From: JAWQFO01 sp033436665
GTDB taxonomy: Bacteria > Pseudomonadota > Alphaproteobacteria > Rhodobacterales > Rhodobacteraceae
Reading direction: 5' to 3'
DNA length: 64,000 nt
Assembly (NCBI RefSeq): GCF_033436665.1
Contig: NZ_JAWQFO010000003.1
Location: 434,001 to 498,000, forward strand
Below the pieces are notes generated by a model. That model worked only from the letters and a program-made list of their open reading frames with translations. It was not told where the DNA came from and searched no databases. Numbering within the stretch: position 1 is the first letter of the stretch; each line of letters begins with the position of its first letter. Positions 43,947 through 51,531 of the stretch are shown in pieces. The translations under genes were made by a program, and so were the position numbers.

Positions 43947-46229
43947 TCAGACGTCGATGCGCAGGGTCGCCTGCACCTCTCCGCGCAGGGCCTCGCCCCA
44001 GGTCAGGTGTGCTTCGGCCCCACCGGTGCCCATCGCCGGCGACACGTTCGGGGCGACGTTGCGCGTCAGCCCGAGCCCTGTCTGGAGCGGGCCGTGCGGC
44101 ACCACGGCATCGACCGAGCGGACTTCGGCACCGAACGGCAATAGCCCCGCGCTGTCGATCACCCATGTCTCCGCCTCGGTGGATTGCACATGGCGCAGAT
44201 GCAGCGGGTTCGAAATCTGGGTCGTCACGTTGTGAAAGGAGTTCTGCGCGAAGGTGACGTCCTTGAACCGCGTGAAGTCCATCGCGGCGATGCCGTCGTC
44301 GATCTTCTCGACCCGGTCGATGCCGCTCTCCTGCGTGCGGAAATGGTTGCCGGTGATCGTAACCCCGGCCAGGAAGTGTCCCGGACCGTAGGGCTTCACG
44401 ACGATGTAGGTGAACCACGATGCGACGTCGGAAGACAGGAAGATGTTATTCGACAGGGTCAGGGCGGAGAACGAGAATTCGCTGGAGAATTCGGGGTTCG
44501 CGTCGCGCTCGTTCGTCCACTCGACATAGCAGTTGTCGACGTAATTCCCCGTCACCACCGACAGGATATGCGATTTGGCAAGGATCAGTCCGGCGCTGCG
44601 GATGCCGCCCGGCACACCGTCGCCCTGGAAGAAGTGATTGCCGGTGACGATGTTGTGCCCGCCGCCCAGTAGGGCGAAGTGACGGAACCGGGTGGCACGG
44701 TTGTCCCGCAGCTTGACGTCGTTGGAGTTTGCGTTGAGCGCGATGCTCACGCGGTCCGCCACATCGAGGCTGTCCTCGGAGGACAGGAACTGGCAGCGGT
44801 CGACATGCAGCCCCTGGCACCCCGTTCCGCAGGAGGTCAGGCCCCGGTCGCGCGGACGTGCGATGCTGCAGTCCTGAAGCTGAAAGACGATGCCCGCGGG
44901 GGCCAGAAGCACGCCGTTGGCGATGCTGTTGCACTGCAGCTCGAGATCGGCCAGCACGAACTTGCTGAGCGCCGAGAAGCCCGAGAAATCCAGCATGTAG
45001 CGATGGCGGGTGAAGGTGTAGGTCTGGGTGCCCTCGGCGTCGTGCAGCGCGGCGCTCAACGTCACTTCCTGCGCGCCGACGTTGACCGCGCGTACGTAGA
45101 CCTCGCGCCCCACGCCGGCACCGGTGACCAGCGCGCCCACCTCGACATTGGCGACGTTGACGACGTTCGAGAGCACCTTGTTGCTGGCGCTCGAATAGGT
45201 CGCTTGTGAGGTCACCACGCTCTTGTCCCAGGCACTGTCGCCCTGCGCCTCGAGCTGGCCGTTGCGGATCACGCGGCGCGTGGCATAGCTGTCGCGGTTG
45301 GGAACGGCAGCCTGCATGTCGATGGGGGCCGTGACCGCCACCTTGCGCCCGCAAAGGTCGAACGTGTCGTGGTCGGCATTGTTGAGCAGCGCCTGGAACC
45401 CCTTGCGAAAGGCGGTTTCCTCGGTGCCGAAGGCCGCGAGGTAGTGGCGGAAGTCGAAATTGCCGCGCAAAAAAAGGATCGCGGAGGTCGGCATCGACAC
45501 CGTCCCTTCGAAACGCGTCGGTGCATCGAAGGTCACGTCGGAGTTCAGCCGGTACGTGCCTTTCGGGATCAGCACGGTGCGGCCGTTCGCGGCGAGGTTC
45601 GCAGCCTCGAAGGCCGTGTCGTCGGTACTGCCGTCCCCGACCGCTCCGAAGTCGCGCACGTCGACCACAGACAGCATGTCGCGCAGGAAGGCCGAAGTAA
45701 CATCCTCGATGACAAGGTCGTCGATACGGACAACGCCGCCGGTCTGACCGGTAAGGTCGATCCCGAAATGCCCGTAAAGCGCGGAGGGCCCCCAGACCAT
45801 GTCGACGCCGCCCCGCAGTCCGGCACCGACGATCGCGCTGACCTCGGTGATCTGGCCGTAGGCGGTCAACGCGACGCTCGGTCCGGTCACGGTCACGCCG
45901 GGGACCGCCACGCCGCCCGCGCCGCCCGCGAAGGCCGCGATGCGCACCGAAGGCAGGTTGCCGCTGATCGCCTTCACGCGGGCTGTTATGCGCAGGTAGC
46001 AGCCGGGCAGGATCGGCGTTTCGCCCATGTAGCGCAGCCGCTCTGTCCCGGCGGACTTGAGCAGTTCCAGGCAGCCCCCGAAATCCTGATCGGCCGGCAC
46101 GAAGGCAGCATTTGCCGCCGCCGAATAGGTGTCTGACCCCGGCGTCCCGTCGCCGCTGGACCAGACATCGAGCCCGCCGGCAAAAGGCGGAGGCATCAGC
46201 TGTACGCCGTCGGTGATCGCCTTGTTCAT
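43947..46229 (-). CDS. Large right-handed parallel beta-helix protein (pectate-lyase-3/GH28-related)
   Basis: A 760-residue protein. Residues about 30-190 look like a carbohydrate-binding or jelly-roll module. From about 205 the segment VVDVRDFGAVGDGSTDDTAF is the classic start of a pectate-lyase-3 beta-helix, followed by many short N-x-F/ I-x-x-N turns (NDVKLRDNRATRFRHFALLG, GVTITGNHFRTQESGI). No signal peptide is evident, so export would need another route. Catalytic residues cannot be read. Similar proteins occur as exopolysaccharide-linked enzymes or as phage tailspikes, but no phage genes lie near. GAGGGAAGG precedes the ATG. Confidence 0.72.
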   Translation of the reverse strand: MNKAITDGVQLMPPPFAGGLDVWSSGDGTPGSDTYSAAANAAFVPADQDFGGCLELLKSAGTERLRYMGETPILPGCYLRITARVKAISGNLPSVRIAAFAGGAGGVAVPGVTVTGPSVALTAYGQITEVSAIVGAGLRGGVDMVWGPSALYGHFGIDLTGQTGGVVRIDDLVIEDVTSAFLRDMLSVVDVRDFGAVGDGSTDDTAFEAANLAANGRTVLIPKGTYRLNSDVTFDAPTRFEGTVSMPTSAILFLRGNFDFRHYLAAFGTEETAFRKGFQALLNNADHDTFDLCGRKVAVTAPIDMQAAVPNRDSYATRRVIRNGQLEAQGDSAWDKSVVTSQATYSSASNKVLSNVVNVANVEVGALVTGAGVGREVYVRAVNVGAQEVTLSAALHDAEGTQTYTFTRHRYMLDFSGFSALSKFVLADLELQCNSIANGVLLAPAGIVFQLQDCSIARPRDRGLTSCGTGCQGLHVDRCQFLSSEDSLDVADRVSIALNANSNDVKLRDNRATRFRHFALLGGGHNIVTGNHFFQGDGVPGGIRSAGLILAKSHILSVVTGNYVDNCYVEWTNERDANPEFSSEFSFSALTLSNNIFLSSDVASWFTYIVVKPYGPGHFLAGVTITGNHFRTQESGIDRVEKIDDGIAAMDFTRFKDVTFAQNSFHNVTTQISNPLHLRHVQSTEAETWVIDSAGLLPFGAEVRSVDAVVPHGPLQTGLGLTRNVAPNVSPAMGTGGAEAHLTWGEALRGEVQATLRIDV

Positions 46230-46380
46230 GAACCTTCCCTCGCCCCCGTGACAGTGCGCGCCCGGATCGCGGGCACGACATCGATTTCCCGGTCCCGGGG
46301 ATGACCGGGACGGGACGCGGACATATCAAACGCGGGGTTAAGGTCGTCTCACACCACCGTGCCGGCGCGCCCTTGCAGCG

Positions 46381-46971
46381 CTACCAGACGTCGGGGTCGA
46401 TGCCCTGCGCCTGGAGCTCGGCGAACTTGTCTTGCAAGAAGCGCTGGAACGGTTGCTCGCGCCAGGCTCCGCTCGTCACGTACTCGAGCCCCGACAGATG
46501 GTGAAACGGCTTGAAGTATCCCGGCAGGCGAAAGGCTTCGGCATCGCGCAGCTTTCCGGCTCCGGCATTGGCCGCGGGAATGACGATCTGGGTCGGCGTG
46601 AAATTCACCTGCCACTTGCGGGCCAGTGCGCGCTCTTCCAGCTCTTCGCCGTCGAAGTCCGTGACGCCCCGGCTTCCCCACATGTCGAGTTGAACCACGA
46701 CGAAGTGTTCCTCGATATGTTTTCTGAGTTCGGGGCGGGCGAAGTTCACCTCGTGCAGTTCGCGGCAATAGGGGCAACCGCGTTGCTCGAATATGACGAT
46801 CAGGCCCTTGCCTTCGGCTGCGGCGTCGTCGAGGTCGGGACCCATCTCGAGAAAGCTGTCGAGAAAGAACGGTTGCTCGTACAAACCATCATCGCCGATC
46901 GCGACCTCGGCCGCAGCCCGACCCGCAGCAATCGCAAATCCGGTTGCAAACAAGAAATGACGCCTGTGCAT
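46381..46971 (-). CDS. Periplasmic thioredoxin-fold protein (SoxW-like)
   Basis: A 196-residue exported protein with signal MHRRHFLFATGFAIAAGRAAA. The redox motif is CPYC in IVIFEQRGCPYCRELHEV, and the cis-proline region is NFTPTQIVIP. The family contains SoxW-type thioredoxins that reduce periplasmic partners. GGGAGGC lies before the chosen ATG. It is downstream of bfr on the same strand after an 84-base gap, and is probably a separate unit. Confidence 0.82.
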   Translation of the reverse strand: MHRRHFLFATGFAIAAGRAAAEVAIGDDGLYEQPFFLDSFLEMGPDLDDAAAEGKGLIVIFEQRGCPYCRELHEVNFARPELRKHIEEHFVVVQLDMWGSRGVTDFDGEELEERALARKWQVNFTPTQIVIPAANAGAGKLRDAEAFRLPGYFKPFHHLSGLEYVTSGAWREQPFQRFLQDKFAELQAQGIDPDVW

Positions 46972-47055
46972 GTTTCGCCTCCCGCCGCACACAGGTTCAG
47001 AATAGCACAACGCGCAGCTCCTTGCGAACTACGCCCCGTCCGCGTCAGGGCCGCT

Positions 47056-47541
47056 TCAGTCGGCCTCGTCCATGGTCGAGGCGTTGAGTTGCGCGTATTT
47101 TTCGTCGCCGATCTTGCCAAGAAGGTCGAGTTGCGTTTCGAGAAAGTCGATGTGCCCTTCCTCGTCCTGAAGCAACTCCTCGAACAGGTTCTTGCTGACG
47201 AAATCGCTGACTTTCTCGCAGTGAATCCGCGCCTCGGTATAAAGCTTGCGGGCCTCGTGTTCAGCGGCGAGGTCGCATTCAAGCGTTTCTTTCGGGGTCT
47301 GACCGATGCGCAACGGGTCGAGCTTCTGCAGGTTGGGATGGCCGCCAAGAAACAGGATGCGTTCGATCAACTTGTCGGCATGGTGCATCTCTTCGATGCT
47401 TTCCTCGCGCGACTTTTTGGCCATATGACCGAGACCCCAGTCCTCTTGCATCCGGTAGTGCAGCCAATACTGGCTGACGGCGGTCAATTCGCTGCGCAAG
47501 GCCGCATTCAGGTATTCAAGAACCTTCTTGTCGCCGTCCAT
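47056..47541 (-). CDS. bfr: Bacterioferritin
   Basis: A 161-residue haem-containing iron-storage protein. Counting from MDGDKKVLEYL, all ferroxidase ligands fall at the E. coli positions: E18, E51, H54, E94, E127 and H130, and the haem ligand M52 is kept (EEMHHAD). It starts 26 bases inside the bfd gene, so the two are translated as a coupled pair. An upstream ATG three codons earlier is less likely because the family starts M-x-G-D. It is the last gene of the iron operon. Confidence 0.95.
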   Translation of the reverse strand: MDGDKKVLEYLNAALRSELTAVSQYWLHYRMQEDWGLGHMAKKSREESIEEMHHADKLIERILFLGGHPNLQKLDPLRIGQTPKETLECDLAAEHEARKLYTEARIHCEKVSDFVSKNLFEELLQDEEGHIDFLETQLDLLGKIGDEKYAQLNASTMDEAD

Positions 47542-47782
47542 GACGTGCATCCCCCATAGCTCCGGCTCTTAGGTTACGGAGTTCGGCGGGAACTTCCAGC
47601 CTTTCGTTTGCACGCATCGTGGACAGGAAGAGCGGCATGCACCCGCCGCAGTCTGCGGATTTTCCGAGCGCGTGGTAAATTCGGCCCGGTGTGATGATCG
47701 TTGTCGGATCGGCCGTGCGCATCCAGTCGATGGCGGCATTGATGTCGCGGTCGGTTATGTTCCGGCAGTGGCAGACGATCAT
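47516..47782 (-). CDS. bfd: Bacterioferritin-associated ferredoxin
   Basis: An 88-residue 2Fe-2S protein that reduces ferric iron in bacterioferritin and so releases it. Cluster ligands are C4 and C6 (MIVCHCRNIT) and C45 and C48 (ADCGGCMP); the middle loop is about seven residues longer than in E. coli Bfd, and a 25-residue tail follows. Its ATG overlaps the stop of the small upstream ORF (TGATG), and its 3' end overlaps bfr. Confidence 0.92.
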   Translation of the reverse strand: MIVCHCRNITDRDINAAIDWMRTADPTTIITPGRIYHALGKSADCGGCMPLFLSTMRANERLEVPAELRNLRAGAMGDARHGRRQEGS

Positions 47783-47922
47783 CAGGCTACTCGCGTTTTC
47801 ACGTGCATCACCCGCCGAGCCAACCTGACATCCGCGGGCAACGGTTTGCAGCGTCCCCGCGCCGGGTCGGACCGGTGCAGGCTGCGAACGTAATGGGCGA
47901 CGTCACGTTCGTACGGGTTCAA
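47782..47922 (-). CDS. Small basic protein, 46 residues, in the iron operon
   Basis: A short ORF that fills the gap between the unknown gene at 47919 and bfd. It starts with TTG overlapping the upstream stop (TTGA) and stops inside the bfd start (TGATG), so it is locked by overlap on both sides. The product, starting MNPYERDVAHYVRSLHR and ending RVMHVKTRVA, is rich in Arg and His with one Cys. I know no family for it. Because the whole operon is otherwise gap-free, translation of this frame is likely. Confidence 0.65.
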   Translation of the reverse strand: MNPYERDVAHYVRSLHRSDPARGRCKPLPADVRLARRVMHVKTRVA

Positions 47923-48395
47923 TGCAGGCGCTCCCGGTTCTGCGAGGGACACTGGTACACAGTCGGCCGGATCATCATCGACTTGAGTGCCAACCCGTAT
48001 TCAGTTGCGAGCGCGGTCAGCGCAGGCGCGAAATCCGCGCGTACCATCAGCGTCGCAATGAGCAGCGCGTCCTCGCGGTCGCCTTCCAACGCGGTCGCGA
48101 TGAAGTTGCAGAAACACGCCTCGTCCGATCCAACGCAAGCGCAGTTTACGGCATGGCGCATCATCGGCCTGCGGCTTCGGGCGGTACAAAGCCCGAACAG
48201 ATCCTCGAACGTGCGCAGCGCTTTGCGACCACGTGCCGGACCCAGCGCGACGGAGAAGTCGCTCCAGACCTTGGCCTGCGACTCCGGCCCGTCGCACCAC
48301 AAGCGAAGGTAGATCACGGCAGCCGCCTCGACTTCGGACAGGTCAGAGATCTGACCAACCGGCGTTGCGCCGCGTCTCGCGGGACAGTCCGTCAT
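47919..48395 (-). CDS. Uncharacterised Cys-containing protein in the iron operon
   Basis: A 158-residue soluble protein without signal peptide. It has an N-terminal helical region (DLSEVEAAAVIYLRLWCDG), a central FSVALGPARGRKALRTFEDL, then a Cys cluster NCACVGSDEACFCNFIATAL (four Cys in about 12 residues) and a helical C-terminus. The Cys spacing (C-x-C-x6-C-x-C) could bind a metal or Fe-S cluster. It starts by ATGA overlap with hemP. No family is recognised; linkage to hemP and bfd-bfr argues for a role in haem or iron handling. Confidence 0.68.
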   Translation of the reverse strand: MTDCPARRGATPVGQISDLSEVEAAAVIYLRLWCDGPESQAKVWSDFSVALGPARGRKALRTFEDLFGLCTARSRRPMMRHAVNCACVGSDEACFCNFIATALEGDREDALLIATLMVRADFAPALTALATEYGLALKSMMIRPTVYQCPSQNRERLH

Positions 48396-48559
48396 TTCGT
48401 CAGGATCAGCTTGCCGGCGCGGGTGATGCGCAACGTGTAGGTTTGTCCGTCCAGAACGATCTGGGCGAGGTTTCCGCCGCTGGTCATAAGTCGCGCATCG
48501 AACAGGGGTATCTGCTGACACGAGTTGCTTCCGCTTTCACTCCGGCTGCCGTCGGGCAT
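48392..48559 (-). CDS. hemP: Hemin uptake protein HemP
   Basis: A 55-residue protein with the HemP ending (IVLDGQTYTLRITRAGKLILTK). HemP proteins lie beside haem-uptake genes and in some rhizobia activate the haem receptor gene. The ATG at 48559 follows GGGAGGCGG and overlaps the stop of the small ORF upstream (TGATG). Its stop overlaps the next start (ATGA). No haem receptor or hmu transporter is in this window, so here it is linked to bacterioferritin genes instead. Confidence 0.85.
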   Translation of the reverse strand: MPDGSRSESGSNSCQQIPLFDARLMTSGGNLAQIVLDGQTYTLRITRAGKLILTK

Positions 48560-48726
48560 CAGACCGCCTCCCGCCGCGCTTCGACGCGGTCGAGGATGCA
48601 CTCGAGCAACAAACCGCCGGACGGAACGGGATCGTGCAGCAGTTCCATCAGATCGGCCCAGCACGTGTCACGGTCATCACGGTTTTCTCGAGGCGGATGT
48701 TTCGGGTCACGGGGCACGGTTTGCAT
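48559..48726 (-). CDS. Small protein, 55 residues, first gene of the iron operon
   Basis: The frame from ATG 48726 runs without a break to a stop that overlaps the hemP start (TGATG). The product starts MQTVPRDPKHPPRENRDDRD and continues TCWADLMELLHDPVP to a helical end LLLECILDRVEARREAV, with two Cys. There is only a weak ribosome binding site (GAAGG, about 11 bases away). The overlap with hemP and the downstream gap-free operon support it. No family is recognised. Confidence 0.55.
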   Translation of the reverse strand: MQTVPRDPKHPPRENRDDRDTCWADLMELLHDPVPSGGLLLECILDRVEARREAV

Positions 48727-48801
48727 CTTCGCCAATCGCCTTCAGTCGTTTTCGATTCGGCTTCCCCGGCGCAGAGGTCGAAGTGGCTCAACTCAACCTT
48801 A

Positions 48802-48851
48802 TTTCTGAGTGATTCAGTCAGAAAAGTCAATCCGAGTTTTTCTATCAGAAA
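48802..48851. promoter_or_regulatory. Two TTTCT..AGAAA palindromes ahead of the hemP-bfd-bfr operon
   Basis: TTTCTGA (48802-48808) and TCAGAAA (48818-48824) form a perfect interrupted palindrome, and TTTCTATCAGAAA (48839-48851) a second, tighter one. On the minus strand a TTGACT (-35-like) lies between them. Their position 75-125 bases upstream of the first small ORF fits an operator/promoter. In this family iron operons are controlled by Fur/Mur, Irr, RirA or IscR; I cannot decide which from these bases. Confidence 0.5.
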
Positions 48852-48920
48852 TCGATGGCAAGACGCGAGCTATACCCCACGCAAAGTGCGCGGTCTCATA
48901 AGGTGTCGAACGGAAAGTTG

Positions 48921-49322
48921 TTACGCGGCGACGCCGGCCTTCTCGAGAACCTGCACCCCGCTGATGCGCCAGTCGTCGCCGACGGGGATCATGCGGTAGT
49001 CGAGAACATGCACGCTGCCGTTCTCGCCGGTGACCATCACGCGCTGCCACAGCGCGCCGCCTTCCTCGCGCAGGTCGAGAAAGCGGACCTCGGCGGGACG
49101 CCAGACCATCGGATAGCCTTGCGTGACCATGGCCCGAAAATTGTCCGGCGTGCGGAACATCAGCTGGAGTTGCGGACTCGCGAACTCGAAGGCACGGGCA
49201 AAGTCATCCGCCCTGAACGCGTCGAACTGCTGACTGATCGTGTCGCGGATCTCGGCATCCTGCGCCTGTGCCCCAACCGTCATCGCCAGCCAGAACAGCG
49301 CAGCTTTCAGAAGTCTTCCCAT
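48921..49322 (-). CDS. DUF4864 domain protein, exported
   Basis: A 133-residue protein with a signal peptide (KAALFWLAMTVGAQA). The mature part shows the DUF4864 pattern: AEIRDTISQQFDAFRADDFARAFEFASPQLQ followed by strands ending RVMVTGENGSVHVLDYRM and DDWRISGVQV (all in short pieces here). The fold is expected to be SnoaL/NTF2-like. Function is unknown. GGGAGAGCG precedes the ATG. It is upstream of the iron operon on the same strand but separated by about 190 bases with operator-like palindromes. Confidence 0.78.
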   Translation of the reverse strand: MGRLLKAALFWLAMTVGAQAQDAEIRDTISQQFDAFRADDFARAFEFASPQLQLMFRTPDNFRAMVTQGYPMVWRPAEVRFLDLREEGGALWQRVMVTGENGSVHVLDYRMIPVGDDWRISGVQVLEKAGVAA

Positions 49323-49379
49323 GATCGCTCTCCCGTAGCTTCACCTAGGGTAAGCCACGGGAGCGATCCGGCAAGAGTT

Positions 49380-50963
49380 TCACGAAGAGGTGACGAACCG
49401 TCCGGCCAAGGCGTCGTCGATCAGCGCCACAGTCTCGTCCACGCCGTAAAGGGCGATGAACCCGCCGAAACGCGGTCCCTGGCTAGCGCCCAGCAACACC
49501 TCGTAGAGCGCCGAGAACCAGGCCCGCAGCGGGTCGAACCGCTCGCGCCCGCAGGCGTAGACGATGGACTGCAGCGCCTCGTCCTCGACCGGACCCTCGT
49601 AGGCTGCCAGTTGGTCGCGTAGGTCCTGCAGTGCCTCACGCTCGAGCTCGGTGGGCAAGCGGTAGGATTTCGTCGGCTTCACGAAGTCCTCGTAGTACTT
49701 GACCGCGAAACCCGCCGCCGCGTCGAGATCGGGGTTGGTCTCCGGGCTCGCGTCGGGCGCGTAGCGCTGGATGAACCCCCAAAGCTGCGCCTTGTTGTCG
49801 GCATTGGCGACAGAGGCGAGGTTGAGCAGCATCGAGAACGGCACCACCATCGTCGAGGCCGGCACGTTGTGGCCGTGGATGTGGAACACCGGGTTGGCCA
49901 TGCGCTGCGCCGACTCCTGTCCGGCATAGGCGCGCAACTGCTGGTGATACTCGTCCACCGCCTTCGGGATCACGTCGAAATGCAGCCGCTTGGCCGTCTT
50001 CGGCTTGAGGAACATGTAATAGCTGAGCGACTCGGTCGAGGCGTAGGTCAGCCACTCGTCGATCGAAAGCCCGTTGCCTTTCGACTTCGAGATCTTCTGG
50101 CCCTGGTCGTCGAGGAACAGCTCGTAGGTAAAATGCTCGGGCTTTCGGCCGCCGAGGATCTCGCAGATGCGGTCGTAGATCGGCGTGTTCGTCGAATGGT
50201 CCTTGCCGTACATCTCGAAGTCGACGTCGAGCGCTGCCCAGCGCGCCCCGAAATCCGGCTTCCACTGCAGTTTCACGTTCCCGCCCGTGACCGGCAGCGT
50301 CCACTCGCGACCGTCCTCGTCGTCGAAGGTCACGGTATGGGTCGCGGCATCGACGTTCTTCATCGGCACGTAAAGCACGCGCCCGGTCTCGGGGTGGATC
50401 GGCAGGAAGATCGAATAGGTCTGCTGGCGCTCTTCCCGCAGCGACTTCAGCATCACCTTCATCACGTCGTCGTACCGTTCGACGGCGCGGCGCAGCACGT
50501 CGTCAAATTGCCCGGACTTGTAGAACTCGGTGGCCGAGATGAACTCGTATTCGAACCCGAAAGTGTCGAGGAACCGCCGCAGCATGGCGTTGTTGTGATC
50601 GCCGAAGCTTTCGTGGGTGCCGAACGGGTCGGGCACCGAGGTCAGAGGCTTCTGCAGGTGCGCGCGCAACATGTCAGTATCGGGCACGTTGTCGGGTACC
50701 TTGCGCATCCCGTCCATGTCGTCTGAAAAGCAGATCAGCCGCGTCGGAATGTCCGAGATGACCTCGAACGCGCGCCGGATCATCGTGGTGCGCAGGACCT
50801 CGCCGAAGGTGCCGATATGGGGCAGGCCGGACGGGCCGTAGCCGGTCTCGAACAGCACGTGTCCCTTTTCCGGCGGGGCCTTCTCGTAGCGTTTGAGCAG
50901 CCGGCGGGCCTCTTCGAAAGGCCATGCCTTGCTGTTCAGTGCCGCCTCGCGCAAATCGGACAT
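49380..50963 (-). CDS. lysS: Lysyl-tRNA synthetase, class I
   Basis: A 527-residue class I LysRS (archaeal type, usual in alphaproteobacteria), unrelated in fold to the common class II enzyme. The HIGH motif is in GPSGLPHIGTFGEV near residue 45, the KMSKS loop in GQKISKSKGNGLS near 290, and FICFSDDMDG-type residues near 80 (LICFSDDMDGMRK). It charges tRNA-Lys. It starts in the gap divergent to the TerB-like gene. Confidence 0.94.
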   Translation of the reverse strand: MSDLREAALNSKAWPFEEARRLLKRYEKAPPEKGHVLFETGYGPSGLPHIGTFGEVLRTTMIRRAFEVISDIPTRLICFSDDMDGMRKVPDNVPDTDMLRAHLQKPLTSVPDPFGTHESFGDHNNAMLRRFLDTFGFEYEFISATEFYKSGQFDDVLRRAVERYDDVMKVMLKSLREERQQTYSIFLPIHPETGRVLYVPMKNVDAATHTVTFDDEDGREWTLPVTGGNVKLQWKPDFGARWAALDVDFEMYGKDHSTNTPIYDRICEILGGRKPEHFTYELFLDDQGQKISKSKGNGLSIDEWLTYASTESLSYYMFLKPKTAKRLHFDVIPKAVDEYHQQLRAYAGQESAQRMANPVFHIHGHNVPASTMVVPFSMLLNLASVANADNKAQLWGFIQRYAPDASPETNPDLDAAAGFAVKYYEDFVKPTKSYRLPTELEREALQDLRDQLAAYEGPVEDEALQSIVYACGRERFDPLRAWFSALYEVLLGASQGPRFGGFIALYGVDETVALIDDALAGRFVTSS

Positions 50964-51082
50964 CGTCTCACCCGGGAATCTGCCTGCGCACCCGATGCGC
51001 GCAGCGCCGCCTGTCCCTATTGCCTTGCATGGGTGGCGTCAATAATCTGCCCTCCGCGTGGCTTCAGAGAAAGATCCCCGAC

Positions 51083-51505
51083 GTGCCGGAAGAAAACACA
51101 CACTCGCTCAGTGCGGAGGACTGCCTCGTCGCGCTGATGATCTCGATCTCGGCCTCGGACGAGAACATCCGAACCGCGGAACTGGTCAAGATCCAGTCGG
51201 CGGTGAACGGGCTTCCGGTCTTCGCCAGCTACGATGAGGACCGTCTCAAGACCGTCAGCCAGATCGTCTTTGACCTTTTCGAGCAGGAAGACGGGCTCGA
51301 CGCGCTGTTCGGTCTGATCCGCGAATCCCTGCCCGAGCGGCTTTACGAGACGGCCTACGCGCTGGCCTGCGACGTGGCCGCCGCGGACGGGCAACTCTAC
51401 GAGCCGGAACTGCGCCTGCTCGAGGAAATCCGCTACGAGCTCGACCTCGACCGGCTTCATGCCGCCGCCATCGAGCGCGGGGCGCGTGCGCGCCACATGA
51501 CCTAA
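51083..51505 (+). CDS. TerB-family (tellurite-resistance-like) protein
   Basis: A protein of about 140 residues with the all-helical TerB fold. The acidic helix pairs LVALMISISASDENIRTAELVKIQ (in parts) and ACDVAAADGQLYEPELRLLEEI carry the D/E-rich motifs that bind divalent metals in TerB. The GTG start at 51083 is chosen because homologue-like sequence begins at SAEDCLVALM a few residues later; upstream Met codons give unlikely sequence. The name does not prove a tellurite role. Confidence 0.75.
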   Translation: MPEENTHSLSAEDCLVALMISISASDENIRTAELVKIQSAVNGLPVFASYDEDRLKTVSQIVFDLFEQEDGLDALFGLIRESLPERLYETAYALACDVAAADGQLYEPELRLLEEIRYELDLDRLHAAAIERGARARHMT

Positions 51506-51531
51506 CAGGGGCGCAGGCCGGCCCGCGCGGC

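Noticed and set aside
43947..46229. Beta-helix protein as a prophage tailspike
   Set aside because: No capsid, tail, integrase or lysis genes lie near, and the flanks are ordinary chromosomal genes.
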